Source of the DNA: Aquimarina macrocephali JAMB N27
GTDB lineage: Bacteria > Bacteroidota > Bacteroidia > Flavobacteriales > Flavobacteriaceae
Length of the DNA stretch: 64,000 nucleotides
Direction of reading: 5' to 3'
Assembly: GCF_000520995.1 (NCBI RefSeq)
Contig: NZ_JACA01000005.1
Span: forward strand, 62,001-126,000
Shown: one piece after another, positions 10,733-19,162 of the stretch
How positions within the stretch are numbered: position 1 is the stretch's first letter
Layout of the letters: each line of letters starts with the position of its first letter
Notes under the pieces: generated by a model
What the model saw: the letters and a program-made list of their open reading frames with translations, nothing else
Database searches by the model: none
Told to the model about the DNA's origin: nothing
Program-made: the position numbers and the translations under genes

Positions 10733-12646
10733 ATGAAAGCAAATATATCAAAGGTCATACTTACTATCCTTTTCCTTTTTATTGGGTTGGTATCGGTAAA
10801 AGCAGAATGTAGTAATGAATGTTTGGCTAATATTTTTAAAACAGAGTTTGCTGAAAAAATATCAGGAAATGGATCAGAAAACCTTATAAAGTATTTTGAA
10901 GATAACACTACAAATGCTTACAAAGCCTGGAGAGTTTTATATAAAGCAGATAAGAATGTTGATCGTTTTGATCTTACTAATCTTACAGAACTTGCTGATT
11001 ATATAACGAGTTCAAAAAAAGCACCTCATGTTATCGTTAAAGAAATTGAGGATGCTGGGGGGTATATCGCTTTTAAGAAAACAATGTTCTTACCTAATTT
11101 GGATTTAGAAAACCTCGATGGACGGGTTTTGAAAAAATTTGAACAGTACTTTGATGACATTTTAACTAAAGATGAACTTATAGCAGGTGTAAAAAATGAG
11201 CTTAACACTTTTGGTATTCCCGAGACTATTATACTTGAGATAGATAAAATTGATGATTTTTCTATATATAGGGATATCTTACGTAGTGGAGGGAAAGATT
11301 TATATGTTTTATCAAAATCTGATAATCCCGAATTAGTAGAATATGCAAGGACCCTCATTGAAGCACGTAGAAATCACCTTATTCATGATCATAAGCACTT
11401 TAAACATGCAATAAAAAATGCAGAGAATGTATTTAAATTACCCATTGTTAAAGGAAAAGATGTTACCAATGGTAGTGGTGGTTTGGGAACTCATTTTTTG
11501 GGTGAATTTAAGTTTGATGGTAAGCTAATTCCAGCTAGATTCAAATTTGACCGTAATGTAGATTATGATGCAATTGGTGAAATAGAAACTGTAACTAAAG
11601 GGTTAGAACCTTATGGAGGAGCCAAATTTTATAGCCGCATAAGGGTACAGGAACCTAATGGAGTATGGCAAGATGCCGTTGCCATGGAGGCAATTGATGG
11701 TTATGATTTATTTGCTCTTTATAGTAAGCAAAAAAACAAAGAAATACTTCCTATTAAAATCACTTCAGCTCATTTAAAAGCCTTCGATGATATCTTAGAA
11801 CAACTGGCTAGAGATGGGAAAATCTTAGGAGATACTAATCTTGGTGATTTCATGTTGACCAAGGATCCTAAGCGTCCAATTGTATTTTTAGATATGCCCC
11901 TTACTAATGGAGGTAATGGAATTCAAAACCCTATTGCACCTGGTGGAATACCAATTCGTGAGACCATAAAAGAATTGCTCGACGAAGTGAAAAGTGAATT
12001 TTTAGAAGTCTTATCAAAGAATGAAAAGTTTAAAATACATTATGACGGTTTACTAAATAACCCCTCAAAAAGAAAATTTAAAGATGTTTTGTCTATAGAG
12101 GAAGAAGCAGTCTTGATATTTTATACTACTAATCCAGGGTATAAAAACCTTAATAAAGCATTAAGAAGTGAAATCGAAATGACGGAAGAGTTTATAGCTC
12201 AAGAAAAATTAATGAATCAAGCTTTAGCCAAATTGCCAAATTCATCATATAATCAGGCAGATGATCTTTTGTATAGAATAGAAAACTTAACAAATGATGA
12301 AATTAATACAATTTATAAAAAAGGAGATATAATCACTAAAAAAGGATTCTATTCCACTACTTATTCAAGAGATGCTATTAAATCAGCTATGGATAATCGT
12401 GTTCACACAGTTTTGATACGAATTAAAGGTAAAAATGGAAAATTAATTGAAGATTTATCAACGTTTGCTATAGAGAAAGAGGTTTTATTTAAATCCAATA
12501 CAAGGTTTAAAGTAAATAAAATTTATACAGAGGAACATATATTGTTAGAAACAGGTTTATATAGTTCTATAGATGATATTATTAAGTTTGATGGAGCGTA
12601 TAAAGAATTTGACATGATAAGAGTAATAGAATTGATTGAACTATAA
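10733..12646 (+). CDS. Secreted ADP-ribosyltransferase toxin candidate with kinase-like middle region
   Basis: I chose the ATG at 10733 (637 aa), since it starts a clean signal peptide (MKANISKVILTILFLFIGLVSVKA) and an upstream GTG does not. The C-terminal ~150 residues match the R-S-E class of ADP-ribosyltransferases: R515 in LLYRIENL, S541-T-T in GFYSTTYS, and E581-x-E583 in IEKEVLF. The ExE form is usual for arginine-specific toxins. Residues about 235-400 look kinase-like: a glycine-rich GSGGLG, then GDTNLGDFML with D367 and D372, then FLDM with D387. D372 replaces the usual Asn, so activity is uncertain. The N-terminal segment with NAYKAWRVL resembles the stalk of Bacteroidota polymorphic toxins. 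The next gene overlaps the stop by 1 nt, as toxin-immunity pairs often do. The toxin role is inferred. Confidence 0.8.
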   Translation: MKANISKVILTILFLFIGLVSVKAECSNECLANIFKTEFAEKISGNGSENLIKYFEDNTTNAYKAWRVLYKADKNVDRFDLTNLTELADYITSSKKAPHVIVKEIEDAGGYIAFKKTMFLPNLDLENLDGRVLKKFEQYFDDILTKDELIAGVKNELNTFGIPETIILEIDKIDDFSIYRDILRSGGKDLYVLSKSDNPELVEYARTLIEARRNHLIHDHKHFKHAIKNAENVFKLPIVKGKDVTNGSGGLGTHFLGEFKFDGKLIPARFKFDRNVDYDAIGEIETVTKGLEPYGGAKFYSRIRVQEPNGVWQDAVAMEAIDGYDLFALYSKQKNKEILPIKITSAHLKAFDDILEQLARDGKILGDTNLGDFMLTKDPKRPIVFLDMPLTNGGNGIQNPIAPGGIPIRETIKELLDEVKSEFLEVLSKNEKFKIHYDGLLNNPSKRKFKDVLSIEEEAVLIFYTTNPGYKNLNKALRSEIEMTEEFIAQEKLMNQALAKLPNSSYNQADDLLYRIENLTNDEINTIYKKGDIITKKGFYSTTYSRDAIKSAMDNRVHTVLIRIKGKNGKLIEDLSTFAIEKEVLFKSNTRFKVNKIYTEEHILLETGLYSSIDDIIKFDGAYKEFDMIRVIELIEL

Positions 12647-13152
12647 TGAATAAAAGAGATATAAATACGAGAATTTTATTTCTGAGAAATAAACTTAACC
12701 CAATTAAAAAAGAATATCGAAAAATAATTGAGGAGAGTCTTGGTATAAATAAAGATTTAAAAAACTTGGATGATTCTATAAAACAAAAATTATCGGATTT
12801 AAGAAACAAAATGCTACCATACAGAAAAGAACTTGTTGTTTTAAATAGAATGTTACTAAGTAATGAGGAAAAGAAAGAGAGACGTATAAATGGTATTGAT
12901 TTTATGATGAAATTTTATGATGAAAATAATAACAAGATAAAAGCAGAGTATGGTAAGTTATATTTGAAATTACTGGATAAGATTAAGCCTCAGATAAAAA
13001 AGGATAAAAAAATAGCTGAAATCTATGTTTATCTAGATGAGAAAGATTTTCAATATAATATCCAAGAAGAATATTTAGATATTTTAGAACAAAAAACAGA
13101 ATTCTCAGAATTCATTAAAAAGATCAAAGAATTATCTGGTAAAATAGAATGA
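12646..13152 (+). CDS. Small helical protein, candidate immunity protein to the ADP-ribosyltransferase
   Basis: The protein has 168 residues, is rich in Lys and Glu, has no signal peptide, and is probably all alpha-helical with coiled-coil character (LRNKLNPIKKEYRKIIEESL, IKKDKKIAEIYVYLDEKDF). I recognise no family. Its ATG overlaps the stop codon of the ADP-ribosyltransferase gene (TAATG), which implies translational coupling. A cytoplasmic partner of about this size directly downstream of a toxin domain is the usual arrangement of an immunity gene. That role rests on position only. No similar second copy is visible in the window. Confidence 0.6.
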   Translation: MNKRDINTRILFLRNKLNPIKKEYRKIIEESLGINKDLKNLDDSIKQKLSDLRNKMLPYRKELVVLNRMLLSNEEKKERRINGIDFMMKFYDENNNKIKAEYGKLYLKLLDKIKPQIKKDKKIAEIYVYLDEKDFQYNIQEEYLDILEQKTEFSEFIKKIKELSGKIE

Positions 13153-13387
13153 TTTTTATTACAAAATTTACATCTAACCTTTTAAAATCTCATCCATAAA
13201 ATCACTGAAAACCGTGAATAGTTTTTCTTTTTTTAAGAGTAATATTGTAGTATAATAATTTGACTAAAAAGTATAGTTAGAACCAAATAAAAGGGGTTAG
13301 ATCAATGCTTTTTTTTCAGAGAAATAAAAGGGCAGAGTATACTTAAAAAAGAGAGAAAAATAATCTTATTCATGTTATAAGAGAATT

Positions 13388-15823
13388 GTGGGGAAATTTA
13401 ATATAAAATCATTTTTGAGTATACCAACTAAAATAAAGTTTTTGAATAAGCTATTATTAGTGTTTTTGGTATTTCCTTTTTTCTCTATTGCACAAACACT
13501 CGATTATGAAACAATTACTCAAAGTAAACCTTTAAAAGTTAGTGGTCAGGTTTCTGCCAGTGGAGTGTATTATAGTTCTAACCAAAATAATAACAGAGAA
13601 CCCTTTACCTATTTTTTACAAGGCGCCCTTAACATCAATATTTATAGTTTTTCATTACCAATATCCTATAGTTTTTCGAATCAGGGAGAGAATCTGGGCT
13701 ATCAATTACCCTTTGATTTTAATCGTATTAGTTTATATCCCAAATACAAATGGGTAACTGGTCATATTGGTAATATAAGTATGACCTTTTCTCCTTATAC
13801 CTTAAGTGGTCATCAGTTTACCGGTGGAGGAGTCGACCTTACTCCCCCAGGAGCCTTCAAAATAAGTGCTATGAGTGGTCGTTTGCTAAAAGCAGTAGAG
13901 GATAATGAAGATGCAAGAACAATTCCTTCATATGATCGTATGGGATATGGACTAAAAACGAGTTTTGAAAAAGAGCGTTATAAAATAGGAATTATTGGTT
14001 TTTATGCCAAGGATAATCAAACCTCTATTGATTCGATTCCCGAAGCCAAAGGCGTATTACCTCAGGAAAATCTGGTAGTGAGTATAGAAGGAGAAGTTAA
14101 ATTAGGAAAAAGTTTTAGTCTTCAAGCCGAATATGCTTCTACCGCGATTACCAAAGATACCCGAGCCGAAGAAGCCGATAATACGGATATCTCCCCGATC
14201 GCTACTTTTTTTAATAATCGAGCTTCTACAGAATATTATACCGCTATAAAAACACGTTTAGGCTATGGTGTAGGGCGAGTAAACCTTGGATTGGGATACG
14301 AACGTATCGAACCTGGATATGAAACCCTGGGAGCGTATTATTTTAATAATGATTTTGAAAACATCACCTTAGATGCCTCTAATACCTTTTTTAAAGACAG
14401 ATTGACCTTAGCTCTTAATATAGGCTATCAAAGAGATGATCTGGATAACTTAAAGGCCAATAACACCAATCGTACAGTTGGCTCGTTAAATGCGACCCTT
14501 TCTGTATCAGATAGATTAAATATTTCTGGTATGTACTCTAACTTTAGCACATATACCAATATCAAACCCAATCAATTTGATGAGATTAATGATGCCGACC
14601 TTTTGGATGAACAGATAGAGGAGTTGGATTACAAACAATTATCGCAAACCGCTACGGTAACGATCAACTATGTACTTTCAGGAAAAAAGACCTCTCGCCA
14701 GAATCTCACGATGAATTATGCACTCAATGATGTCTCAAATGAACAAGGCGGTGTGGTTAGATTAGGAGATGCTTCTACTTTTCATAATATGAATTTGGGT
14801 CATACGATAGATTTTTCAGAAAGAAGCCTAAATATCAGCACCTCGGTTAACGGGACTTATAATACTATTGGCAGAGAAGAAGCAACGACCTGGGGACCTA
14901 CCTTGAGTGTTGGTAAGCGGTATTTTAAAAAAACACTGAACACCCAACTTTCTGCAGGATATAATAGTTCTACAAGTACTACATCTACTACAAGTGTTAC
15001 CAATCTACGAGGAGCTGTGACCTATACCTTAAAAGAGAGGCACAACTTCAACCTTAATGCCGTACAGTTATTTAGAAGTGGAGGTAATAATGGACAATTA
15101 AGTGAATTTACAGCTACTTTTAGTTATAATTATGCATTTGGACTAAAGAAGCCTAAAATCAATTTCAATAAAAAACCTAAAAAGGCAAAAGAGGCTAATG
15201 ATTCTATCAAGATTCAGTATAGAAAATATCGTTATGAAGGACTCCCAATAGATATCACACCAGAGTTATTAGCACTACCCGAGAAAGAAGGTTTTGCACA
15301 TATCATCAAAGATAAAAGAGGGAGGCTAAGCGACCTGGGAGAACAACTAGAAGAAACCGAGCAGAAGGATAAAAGAGTATACAAAGAGGTTGCTATCAGT
15401 TACCTTAAGGCGATGAATCTTTATTTTGATTTTGCAGAGTTTTACAATGAGAAAATATATGAATCGTACCTAAAACTAGTTCGTGAAGCACAGGAGATTG
15501 ATCGCCAAATCAGGGATGAGTTTACCGTATTGAGTGCAAGAATCAATAGTGCAGAAGAAAAAAACCAGGAAGATCTGGATAGACAGAAAGTATTAGAGAA
15601 GCGCTACGAATCCCATACCGAACTATTACAATCATTATTAAAATGGGATTTAAAACCAGAAGATATCGAATATCCCGAAGGAGATATTAAGACACTAAAA
15701 AGACACAATGCATCAAAAGTCTTCTCTATGTATCAAAATGAGAAACCAGAAAGAGATATCGTAAAGTTTATCGAAATACGATTGGCAGATGTATTTCATA
15801 AACTATTAAAAGAAGAAAACTAG
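13388..15823 (+). CDS. Outer-membrane beta-barrel protein with C-terminal helical domain
   Basis: The 811-aa protein starts with GTG and has a long N-terminal region before the signal segment (LLLVFLVFPFFSIAQ ends near residue 37). Residues ~50-590 alternate polar and aromatic strands, such as YGLKTSFEKERYKIGIIGFYA and RVNLGLGYERIEPGYETLGAY, as in a large outer-membrane barrel. The last ~220 residues switch sharply to charged helices (RQIRDEFTVLSARINSAEE, KVLEKRYESHTELLQSLLKW), possibly a periplasmic or surface coiled coil. It lies 235 nt after the candidate immunity gene on the same strand, so it may have its own promoter. It probably belongs to the locus as exporter, anchor or receptor. That is inference; I know of no named family. 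Confidence 0.75.
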   Translation: MGKFNIKSFLSIPTKIKFLNKLLLVFLVFPFFSIAQTLDYETITQSKPLKVSGQVSASGVYYSSNQNNNREPFTYFLQGALNINIYSFSLPISYSFSNQGENLGYQLPFDFNRISLYPKYKWVTGHIGNISMTFSPYTLSGHQFTGGGVDLTPPGAFKISAMSGRLLKAVEDNEDARTIPSYDRMGYGLKTSFEKERYKIGIIGFYAKDNQTSIDSIPEAKGVLPQENLVVSIEGEVKLGKSFSLQAEYASTAITKDTRAEEADNTDISPIATFFNNRASTEYYTAIKTRLGYGVGRVNLGLGYERIEPGYETLGAYYFNNDFENITLDASNTFFKDRLTLALNIGYQRDDLDNLKANNTNRTVGSLNATLSVSDRLNISGMYSNFSTYTNIKPNQFDEINDADLLDEQIEELDYKQLSQTATVTINYVLSGKKTSRQNLTMNYALNDVSNEQGGVVRLGDASTFHNMNLGHTIDFSERSLNISTSVNGTYNTIGREEATTWGPTLSVGKRYFKKTLNTQLSAGYNSSTSTTSTTSVTNLRGAVTYTLKERHNFNLNAVQLFRSGGNNGQLSEFTATFSYNYAFGLKKPKINFNKKPKKAKEANDSIKIQYRKYRYEGLPIDITPELLALPEKEGFAHIIKDKRGRLSDLGEQLEETEQKDKRVYKEVAISYLKAMNLYFDFAEFYNEKIYESYLKLVREAQEIDRQIRDEFTVLSARINSAEEKNQEDLDRQKVLEKRYESHTELLQSLLKWDLKPEDIEYPEGDIKTLKRHNASKVFSMYQNEKPERDIVKFIEIRLADVFHKLLKEEN

Positions 15824-15977
15824 TTTCGACACTAATATTCAGGCCTCATTTTTATAACCTAAAGATAGAATTCTGTGAAAAGTACAGAAAGAACTGTGAT
15901 CCTTATATAAATTCATAAACTACCTATCTCTAATTTTGAATACTGATACTGTAACAATGCAGTGAAAAATTAAAATT

Positions 15978-16442
15978 ATGAGTAAAAAGTATATTGCAGA
16001 AATTAATATTGCCAAAATGAAAGCTCCGCTGGATTCTCCTTTACTAAAAGAATTTGTAGATTTTCTAGAACCGATTAATAAACTGGCTGATGAGAGCCCA
16101 GGATTTGTATGGAGATTAAAGGATGATGATGGCAGTTCTGCCGCAAATATAGAATCTCCTTTAGAAGATGATATGATGCTTATTAACATGTCTGTTTGGG
16201 AAGATCTTACATCTCTTAAAAACTTTGCCTACGGTACTGTGCATAGCTATTTTGTGAGGGATGGTAGAAAATGGTTTGAAAGAATGAAAAGCCCACACAT
16301 GGTATTATGGTGGATAGATCGTGATCATATACCAACAACAGAAGAAGCCTTATCTAAATTGAAACATCTAGAAGAATATGGACAGACTTCTGACGCCTTT
16401 AATTTTAAAAAGATTTTTAATAGTATAGGTGAAGAAATTTAA
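15978..16442 (+). CDS. DUF3291 family protein
   Basis: This 154-aa cytoplasmic protein matches the DUF3291 family: an N-terminal IAEINIAKMKAPLDSPL strand, the PGFVWRLKDDDGSS segment, a conserved MSVWEDLTSLKNFAYGTVH block, and the tail motif MVLWWIDRDHIPTTEEAL. The family has a dimeric alpha-beta barrel fold related to antibiotic-biosynthesis monooxygenases. No reaction is established. It precedes an AraC-type regulator by about 55 nt on the same strand, and the two may form a unit. A TAATTTTG sequence at 15931-15938 could be a -7 box, but I see no TTG at the right distance. Confidence 0.85.
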   Translation: MSKKYIAEINIAKMKAPLDSPLLKEFVDFLEPINKLADESPGFVWRLKDDDGSSAANIESPLEDDMMLINMSVWEDLTSLKNFAYGTVHSYFVRDGRKWFERMKSPHMVLWWIDRDHIPTTEEALSKLKHLEEYGQTSDAFNFKKIFNSIGEEI

Positions 16443-16496
16443 GTTTATGATTTTATGTTTATATTGATGAGAGAATAAAGTAATGAATAAGGATAT

Positions 16497-17384
16497 ATGA
16501 TGTCTGTAAAAGCAATAGAAAAGATACCAAATTACCATTTGTATGGTGATAAGATAGAAGGTGAGGTTGCCTCATTTTTTAATATGAGACGCCTAGAGGA
16601 ATCATCTAATGGCCTTAATACTACGGCGCATCATCCTCATCGACATTTTAATCTCTTTCAGATCATTTGGGTAACCCATGGGTGTGGAAACATCATGATA
16701 GATGAAGAAATGTATAAAATGGAGAAAGGAACACTATTTTATATTCACCCAGGGGTAGTTCATGCATGCGAAAATTCTAATGATTTTAAAGGATTTGTAT
16801 TGCATTTCTCACCAGATGTTTTGTTATCACATACCAGAGCGAATACCAGTTTTGAAATTATAAATATGACAATACATAATACATCTTTAGTAGTGCAAAC
16901 TAATAAGGAAGAAAAAATGATTAGTAGTAGTATTACAGCCCTTTGGAAAGAATTTACTAATGACTATGTTGAGAAAGATCAGATCATTAAAAATCATCTT
17001 AATATTTTGATGATCCATATCCAACGACAGATGCATAATGATCAGAGTTTTGGAGATGGTACATCGGGTAATATGATTGTGAAGTCTTTTAAAAAGTTAA
17101 TCGAACAAGATTATAAAAAAGAAAGAAGCGTTAGCTATTACGCTTCTTTACTACATATTACACCAACCTATCTAAACGATACAGTAAAGAAATCAACAGG
17201 AAAAACAGCAGGAGAATTGATTAGAGAACGTGTTGTTTTAGAGGCTAAGCGACTTCTGATTTTTAGCAAAAAAAGTATATCCGAGATTGCTTTTGAGTTA
17301 CATTTTGAAGATTCTGCCTATTTCTGGAAGTTTTTCAAGAAATATGTATCTATTTCTCCAAAATCTTTTAGAGAAAAACATTAA
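16497..17384 (+). CDS. AraC-family transcriptional regulator with N-terminal cupin
   Basis: The N-terminal ~150 residues form an AraC-type cupin: HHPHRHFNLFQIIWVTHG, a GTLFYIHPGVVHACE metal- or ligand-pocket motif, then FVLHFSPDVL. The C-terminal ~100 residues hold two helix-turn-helix units, YYASLLHITPTYLNDTVKKS and ISEIAFELHFEDSAYFWKFF, ending in the SPKSFRE signature. The length of 295 aa is usual. ATG codons at 16497 and 16500 are equally possible. The gene converges on a short - strand ORF, overlapping it by 4 nt. Targets are unknown; the upstream DUF3291 gene is a candidate. Confidence 0.9.
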   Translation: MMSVKAIEKIPNYHLYGDKIEGEVASFFNMRRLEESSNGLNTTAHHPHRHFNLFQIIWVTHGCGNIMIDEEMYKMEKGTLFYIHPGVVHACENSNDFKGFVLHFSPDVLLSHTRANTSFEIINMTIHNTSLVVQTNKEEKMISSSITALWKEFTNDYVEKDQIIKNHLNILMIHIQRQMHNDQSFGDGTSGNMIVKSFKKLIEQDYKKERSVSYYASLLHITPTYLNDTVKKSTGKTAGELIRERVVLEAKRLLIFSKKSISEIAFELHFEDSAYFWKFFKKYVSISPKSFREKH

Positions 17385-17527
17385 TTAGTAATGGGATGTG
17401 CTGCTAGAGATGGCTTACGCACTTCAATAAATGCCAGAGTAAACCCAATAACTTCCAAAGGAAGGCTTATGATCTGAACAATATCGGCATTATGATCGGT
17501 AAATATCCCCACAACATAAAAATACAT
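17381..17527 (-). CDS. Possible short membrane peptide or gene remnant
   Basis: The 48-codon ORF from the ATG at 17527 encodes a hydrophobic stretch, IVQIISLPLEVIGFTLAFIE, followed by VRKPSLAAHPITN. It reads like the first transmembrane helix of a longer membrane protein. It overlaps the araC stop codon by 4 nt. It lies just downstream, on its own strand, of a strong terminator and tRNA-Met, so how it would be transcribed is unclear. It could be a true small protein or a decayed gene. A longer ORF in this frame that runs through the tRNA gene is not credible. Confidence 0.3.
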   Translation of the reverse strand: MYFYVVGIFTDHNADIVQIISLPLEVIGFTLAFIEVRKPSLAAHPITN

Positions 17528-17548
17528 TTTCTGAATTAAATAAAAAAA

Positions 17549-17572
17549 AGCTGACTTATATAAGTCAGCTTT
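17549..17572. terminator. Bidirectional terminator hairpin
   Basis: This is a perfect 11-bp stem (AAGCTGACTTA / TAAGTCAGCTT) with a 2-nt loop, flanked by an A-run on the left and T-rich sequence on the right. It can stop transcription from tRNA-Met on the - strand and from the araC side on the + strand. Confidence 0.85.
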
Positions 17573-17588
17573 TCCTTTTTTATTCCTG

Positions 17589-17662
17589 TAGCGAGAGGGG
17601 GGCACGATCCCCCGACCTCCGGGTTATGAATCCGACGCTCTAACCAACTGAGCTACCTCGCC
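17589..17662 (-). tRNA. tRNA-Met (CAT anticodon)
   Basis: On the - strand the 74 nt fold as a cloverleaf. The acceptor is GGCGAGG with TCTCGCT (two G-U pairs), the D arm GCTC...GAGC, and the anticodon loop TTCATAA. The T stem is GGGGG/CCCCC and the discriminator is A. CCA is not encoded. The first acceptor pair is G-U and the D loop is AGTTGGTTA, so it reads as elongator Met; a CAT anticodon could also be lysidine-modified tRNA-Ile, which I think less likely. The T loop is ATCGTGC, not the usual TTCGANN. A terminator follows at 17549-17572. Confidence 0.9.
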
Positions 17663-17860
17663 ATATTCCTTATTTTAGTATAAAAAAACTATTTAAAACA
17701 GCTTCTTTTTATAGAACACTTTTTGTAGTACTCCTAAGGAGGGTGCAAATATAAAAACAAAATGGATTGACGCAAACAATAATGCATAATTAATTTTTTT
17801 TTCAATGTACTTTTAAAGTCGATAATTAATCTATATATTGGCTTACCAACAATTAATGAT

Positions 17861-18253
17861 ATGTCTGAAAAAATAAAATATGAACTTGAATTTGTGGTAC
17901 AGTCGTCGCCGCAACTATTATATCAATATATATCTACTCCTTCTGGTCTCTCAGAGTGGTTTTCTGATAATGTAAACTCAAGAGGGGAGTTGTTTACATT
18001 TATCTGGGATGATTCTGAAGAGGAAGCAAAACTTTTAAGCAAAAAAAGTGGTGAGCGAATAAAATTTAGATGGGTAGAAGATGAAAATGATGGAAATGAT
18101 TATTTCTTTGAAATGCGTATTCAGGTTGATGAAATAACCAAAGACGTTTCTCTTATGGTTACTGATTATTCTGAAGATGATGAAATGGACGAAAGTAAAA
18201 TGTTATGGGATAATATGATAGGGAATCTAAAACAGGTATTAGGCTCAGCATAA
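17861..18253 (+). CDS. START-like (SRPBCC fold) domain protein
   Basis: This 130-aa cytoplasmic protein resembles the AHSA1/START-like family: YELEFVVQSSPQLLYQYIST, then SGLSEWFSDNV, the RIKFRWVEDENDG strand and a C-terminal helix MLWDNMIGNLKQVLG. The fold binds hydrophobic ligands or partner proteins, and the specific role is unknown. It is a stand-alone gene found widely in Bacteroidota (from memory). A hairpin at 18282-18305 with a T-run follows it. Confidence 0.85.
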   Translation: MSEKIKYELEFVVQSSPQLLYQYISTPSGLSEWFSDNVNSRGELFTFIWDDSEEEAKLLSKKSGERIKFRWVEDENDGNDYFFEMRIQVDEITKDVSLMVTDYSEDDEMDESKMLWDNMIGNLKQVLGSA

Positions 18254-18281
18254 TTCTTCTTTTTATAATAAAAATCTATAC

Positions 18282-18305
18282 CCCATAAACATTAAAATTT
18301 ATGGG
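18282..18305 (+). terminator. Terminator-like hairpin abutting the next start codon
   Basis: An 8-bp stem CCCATAAA / TTTATGGG with an 8-nt loop is followed by AATTTTTT and then directly by the ATG at 18314. It has the form of an intrinsic terminator for the START-like gene. It would also lie in the 5' leader of any transcript reaching the aminotransferase. Confidence 0.65.
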
Positions 18306-18313
18306 AATTTTTT

Positions 18314-19162
18314 ATGGTTAATATCAACGGAAATTTACTAGAAGATCATAAAGCAGTATTGGCTATTGATAATAGAGGATATGCATATGGAGACGCTTTA
18401 TTTGAAACTATCAGAGTTAATTCTGGTACTATTTTATTTTGGGAAGATCACTATTTTCGATTAATGGCTTCAATGCGTATTCTTAGAATGCAAATCCCTA
18501 TGTCATTTACTCCAGAATTCTTAGAAAAAGAAATCATAGATCTTGTCACTGCAAATGGGTTAACAAATTCTTCGGTAAGGATAAAATTAATGGTGAATAG
18601 AGTCTCTGGCGGGCTATATACGCCCGCTTCTAACGATATCGAATACAATATATTGGTTTCTAAGTTAGAATCCAGTTTCTATACGATTCCTGATCAGAAG
18701 TATGAAGTTACTCTTTTTAAAGATCATTATATCAATACAGATATCCTATCTACTTTAAAATCAACAAATAAACTGGTTAATGTTCTTGGTGGAATTTTTG
18801 CCAAAGAAAATGGCTTTGATAATTGTTTGTTAATCAACTCTGAAAAAATGATTATTGAAGCTTTGAACGGAAATTTATTTCTTGTAAAAGGTAATACAAT
18901 AAAGACACCTCCAATAGCAGATGGGTGTCTAAAAGGGATACTAAGAACTCAGTTGATAAGAATTCTTGAGAAATTACCAGAATATCAAATAGAGGAAGCT
19001 TCTATTTCTCCTTTTGAGTTACAAAAAGCAGATGAATTATTTATTACTAATGTAATTACAGGAATTTTACCAATTACCAAGTTTAGGAAAAAGGAGTATA
19101 CTTCTAAAACAAGTAAGAGATTATTAGGAATATTAAATACCAGGATAAGATTAGGGGATTAA
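18314..19162 (+). CDS. Class IV aminotransferase (PLP-dependent)
   Basis: The 282-aa protein has the fold-type IV pattern: DNRGYAYGDALFETIRV near the N-terminus, an HYFRLMASMRIL helix, and LKSTNKLVNVLGGIFAKE, which includes the expected PLP-binding lysine region. It ends with EALNGNLFLVKGNTIKTPP and DELFITNVITGILPI. Family members are branched-chain or D-amino-acid aminotransferases and aminodeoxychorismate lyase. The sequence does not decide among them, but PabC-like lyase is a fair guess for a stand-alone copy. It is convergent with algH and overlaps it by 4 nt. The start follows a terminator-like hairpin. Confidence 0.88.
   Translation: MVNINGNLLEDHKAVLAIDNRGYAYGDALFETIRVNSGTILFWEDHYFRLMASMRILRMQIPMSFTPEFLEKEIIDLVTANGLTNSSVRIKLMVNRVSGGLYTPASNDIEYNILVSKLESSFYTIPDQKYEVTLFKDHYINTDILSTLKSTNKLVNVLGGIFAKENGFDNCLLINSEKMIIEALNGNLFLVKGNTIKTPPIADGCLKGILRTQLIRILEKLPEYQIEEASISPFELQKADELFITNVITGILPITKFRKKEYTSKTSKRLLGILNTRIRLGD

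Noticed and set aside
17528..17605. Longer ORF on the - strand extending through the terminator towards the tRNA gene
   Set aside because: The frame upstream of 17527 overlaps a strong terminator and the 3' end of tRNA-Met, so it is a chance extension.
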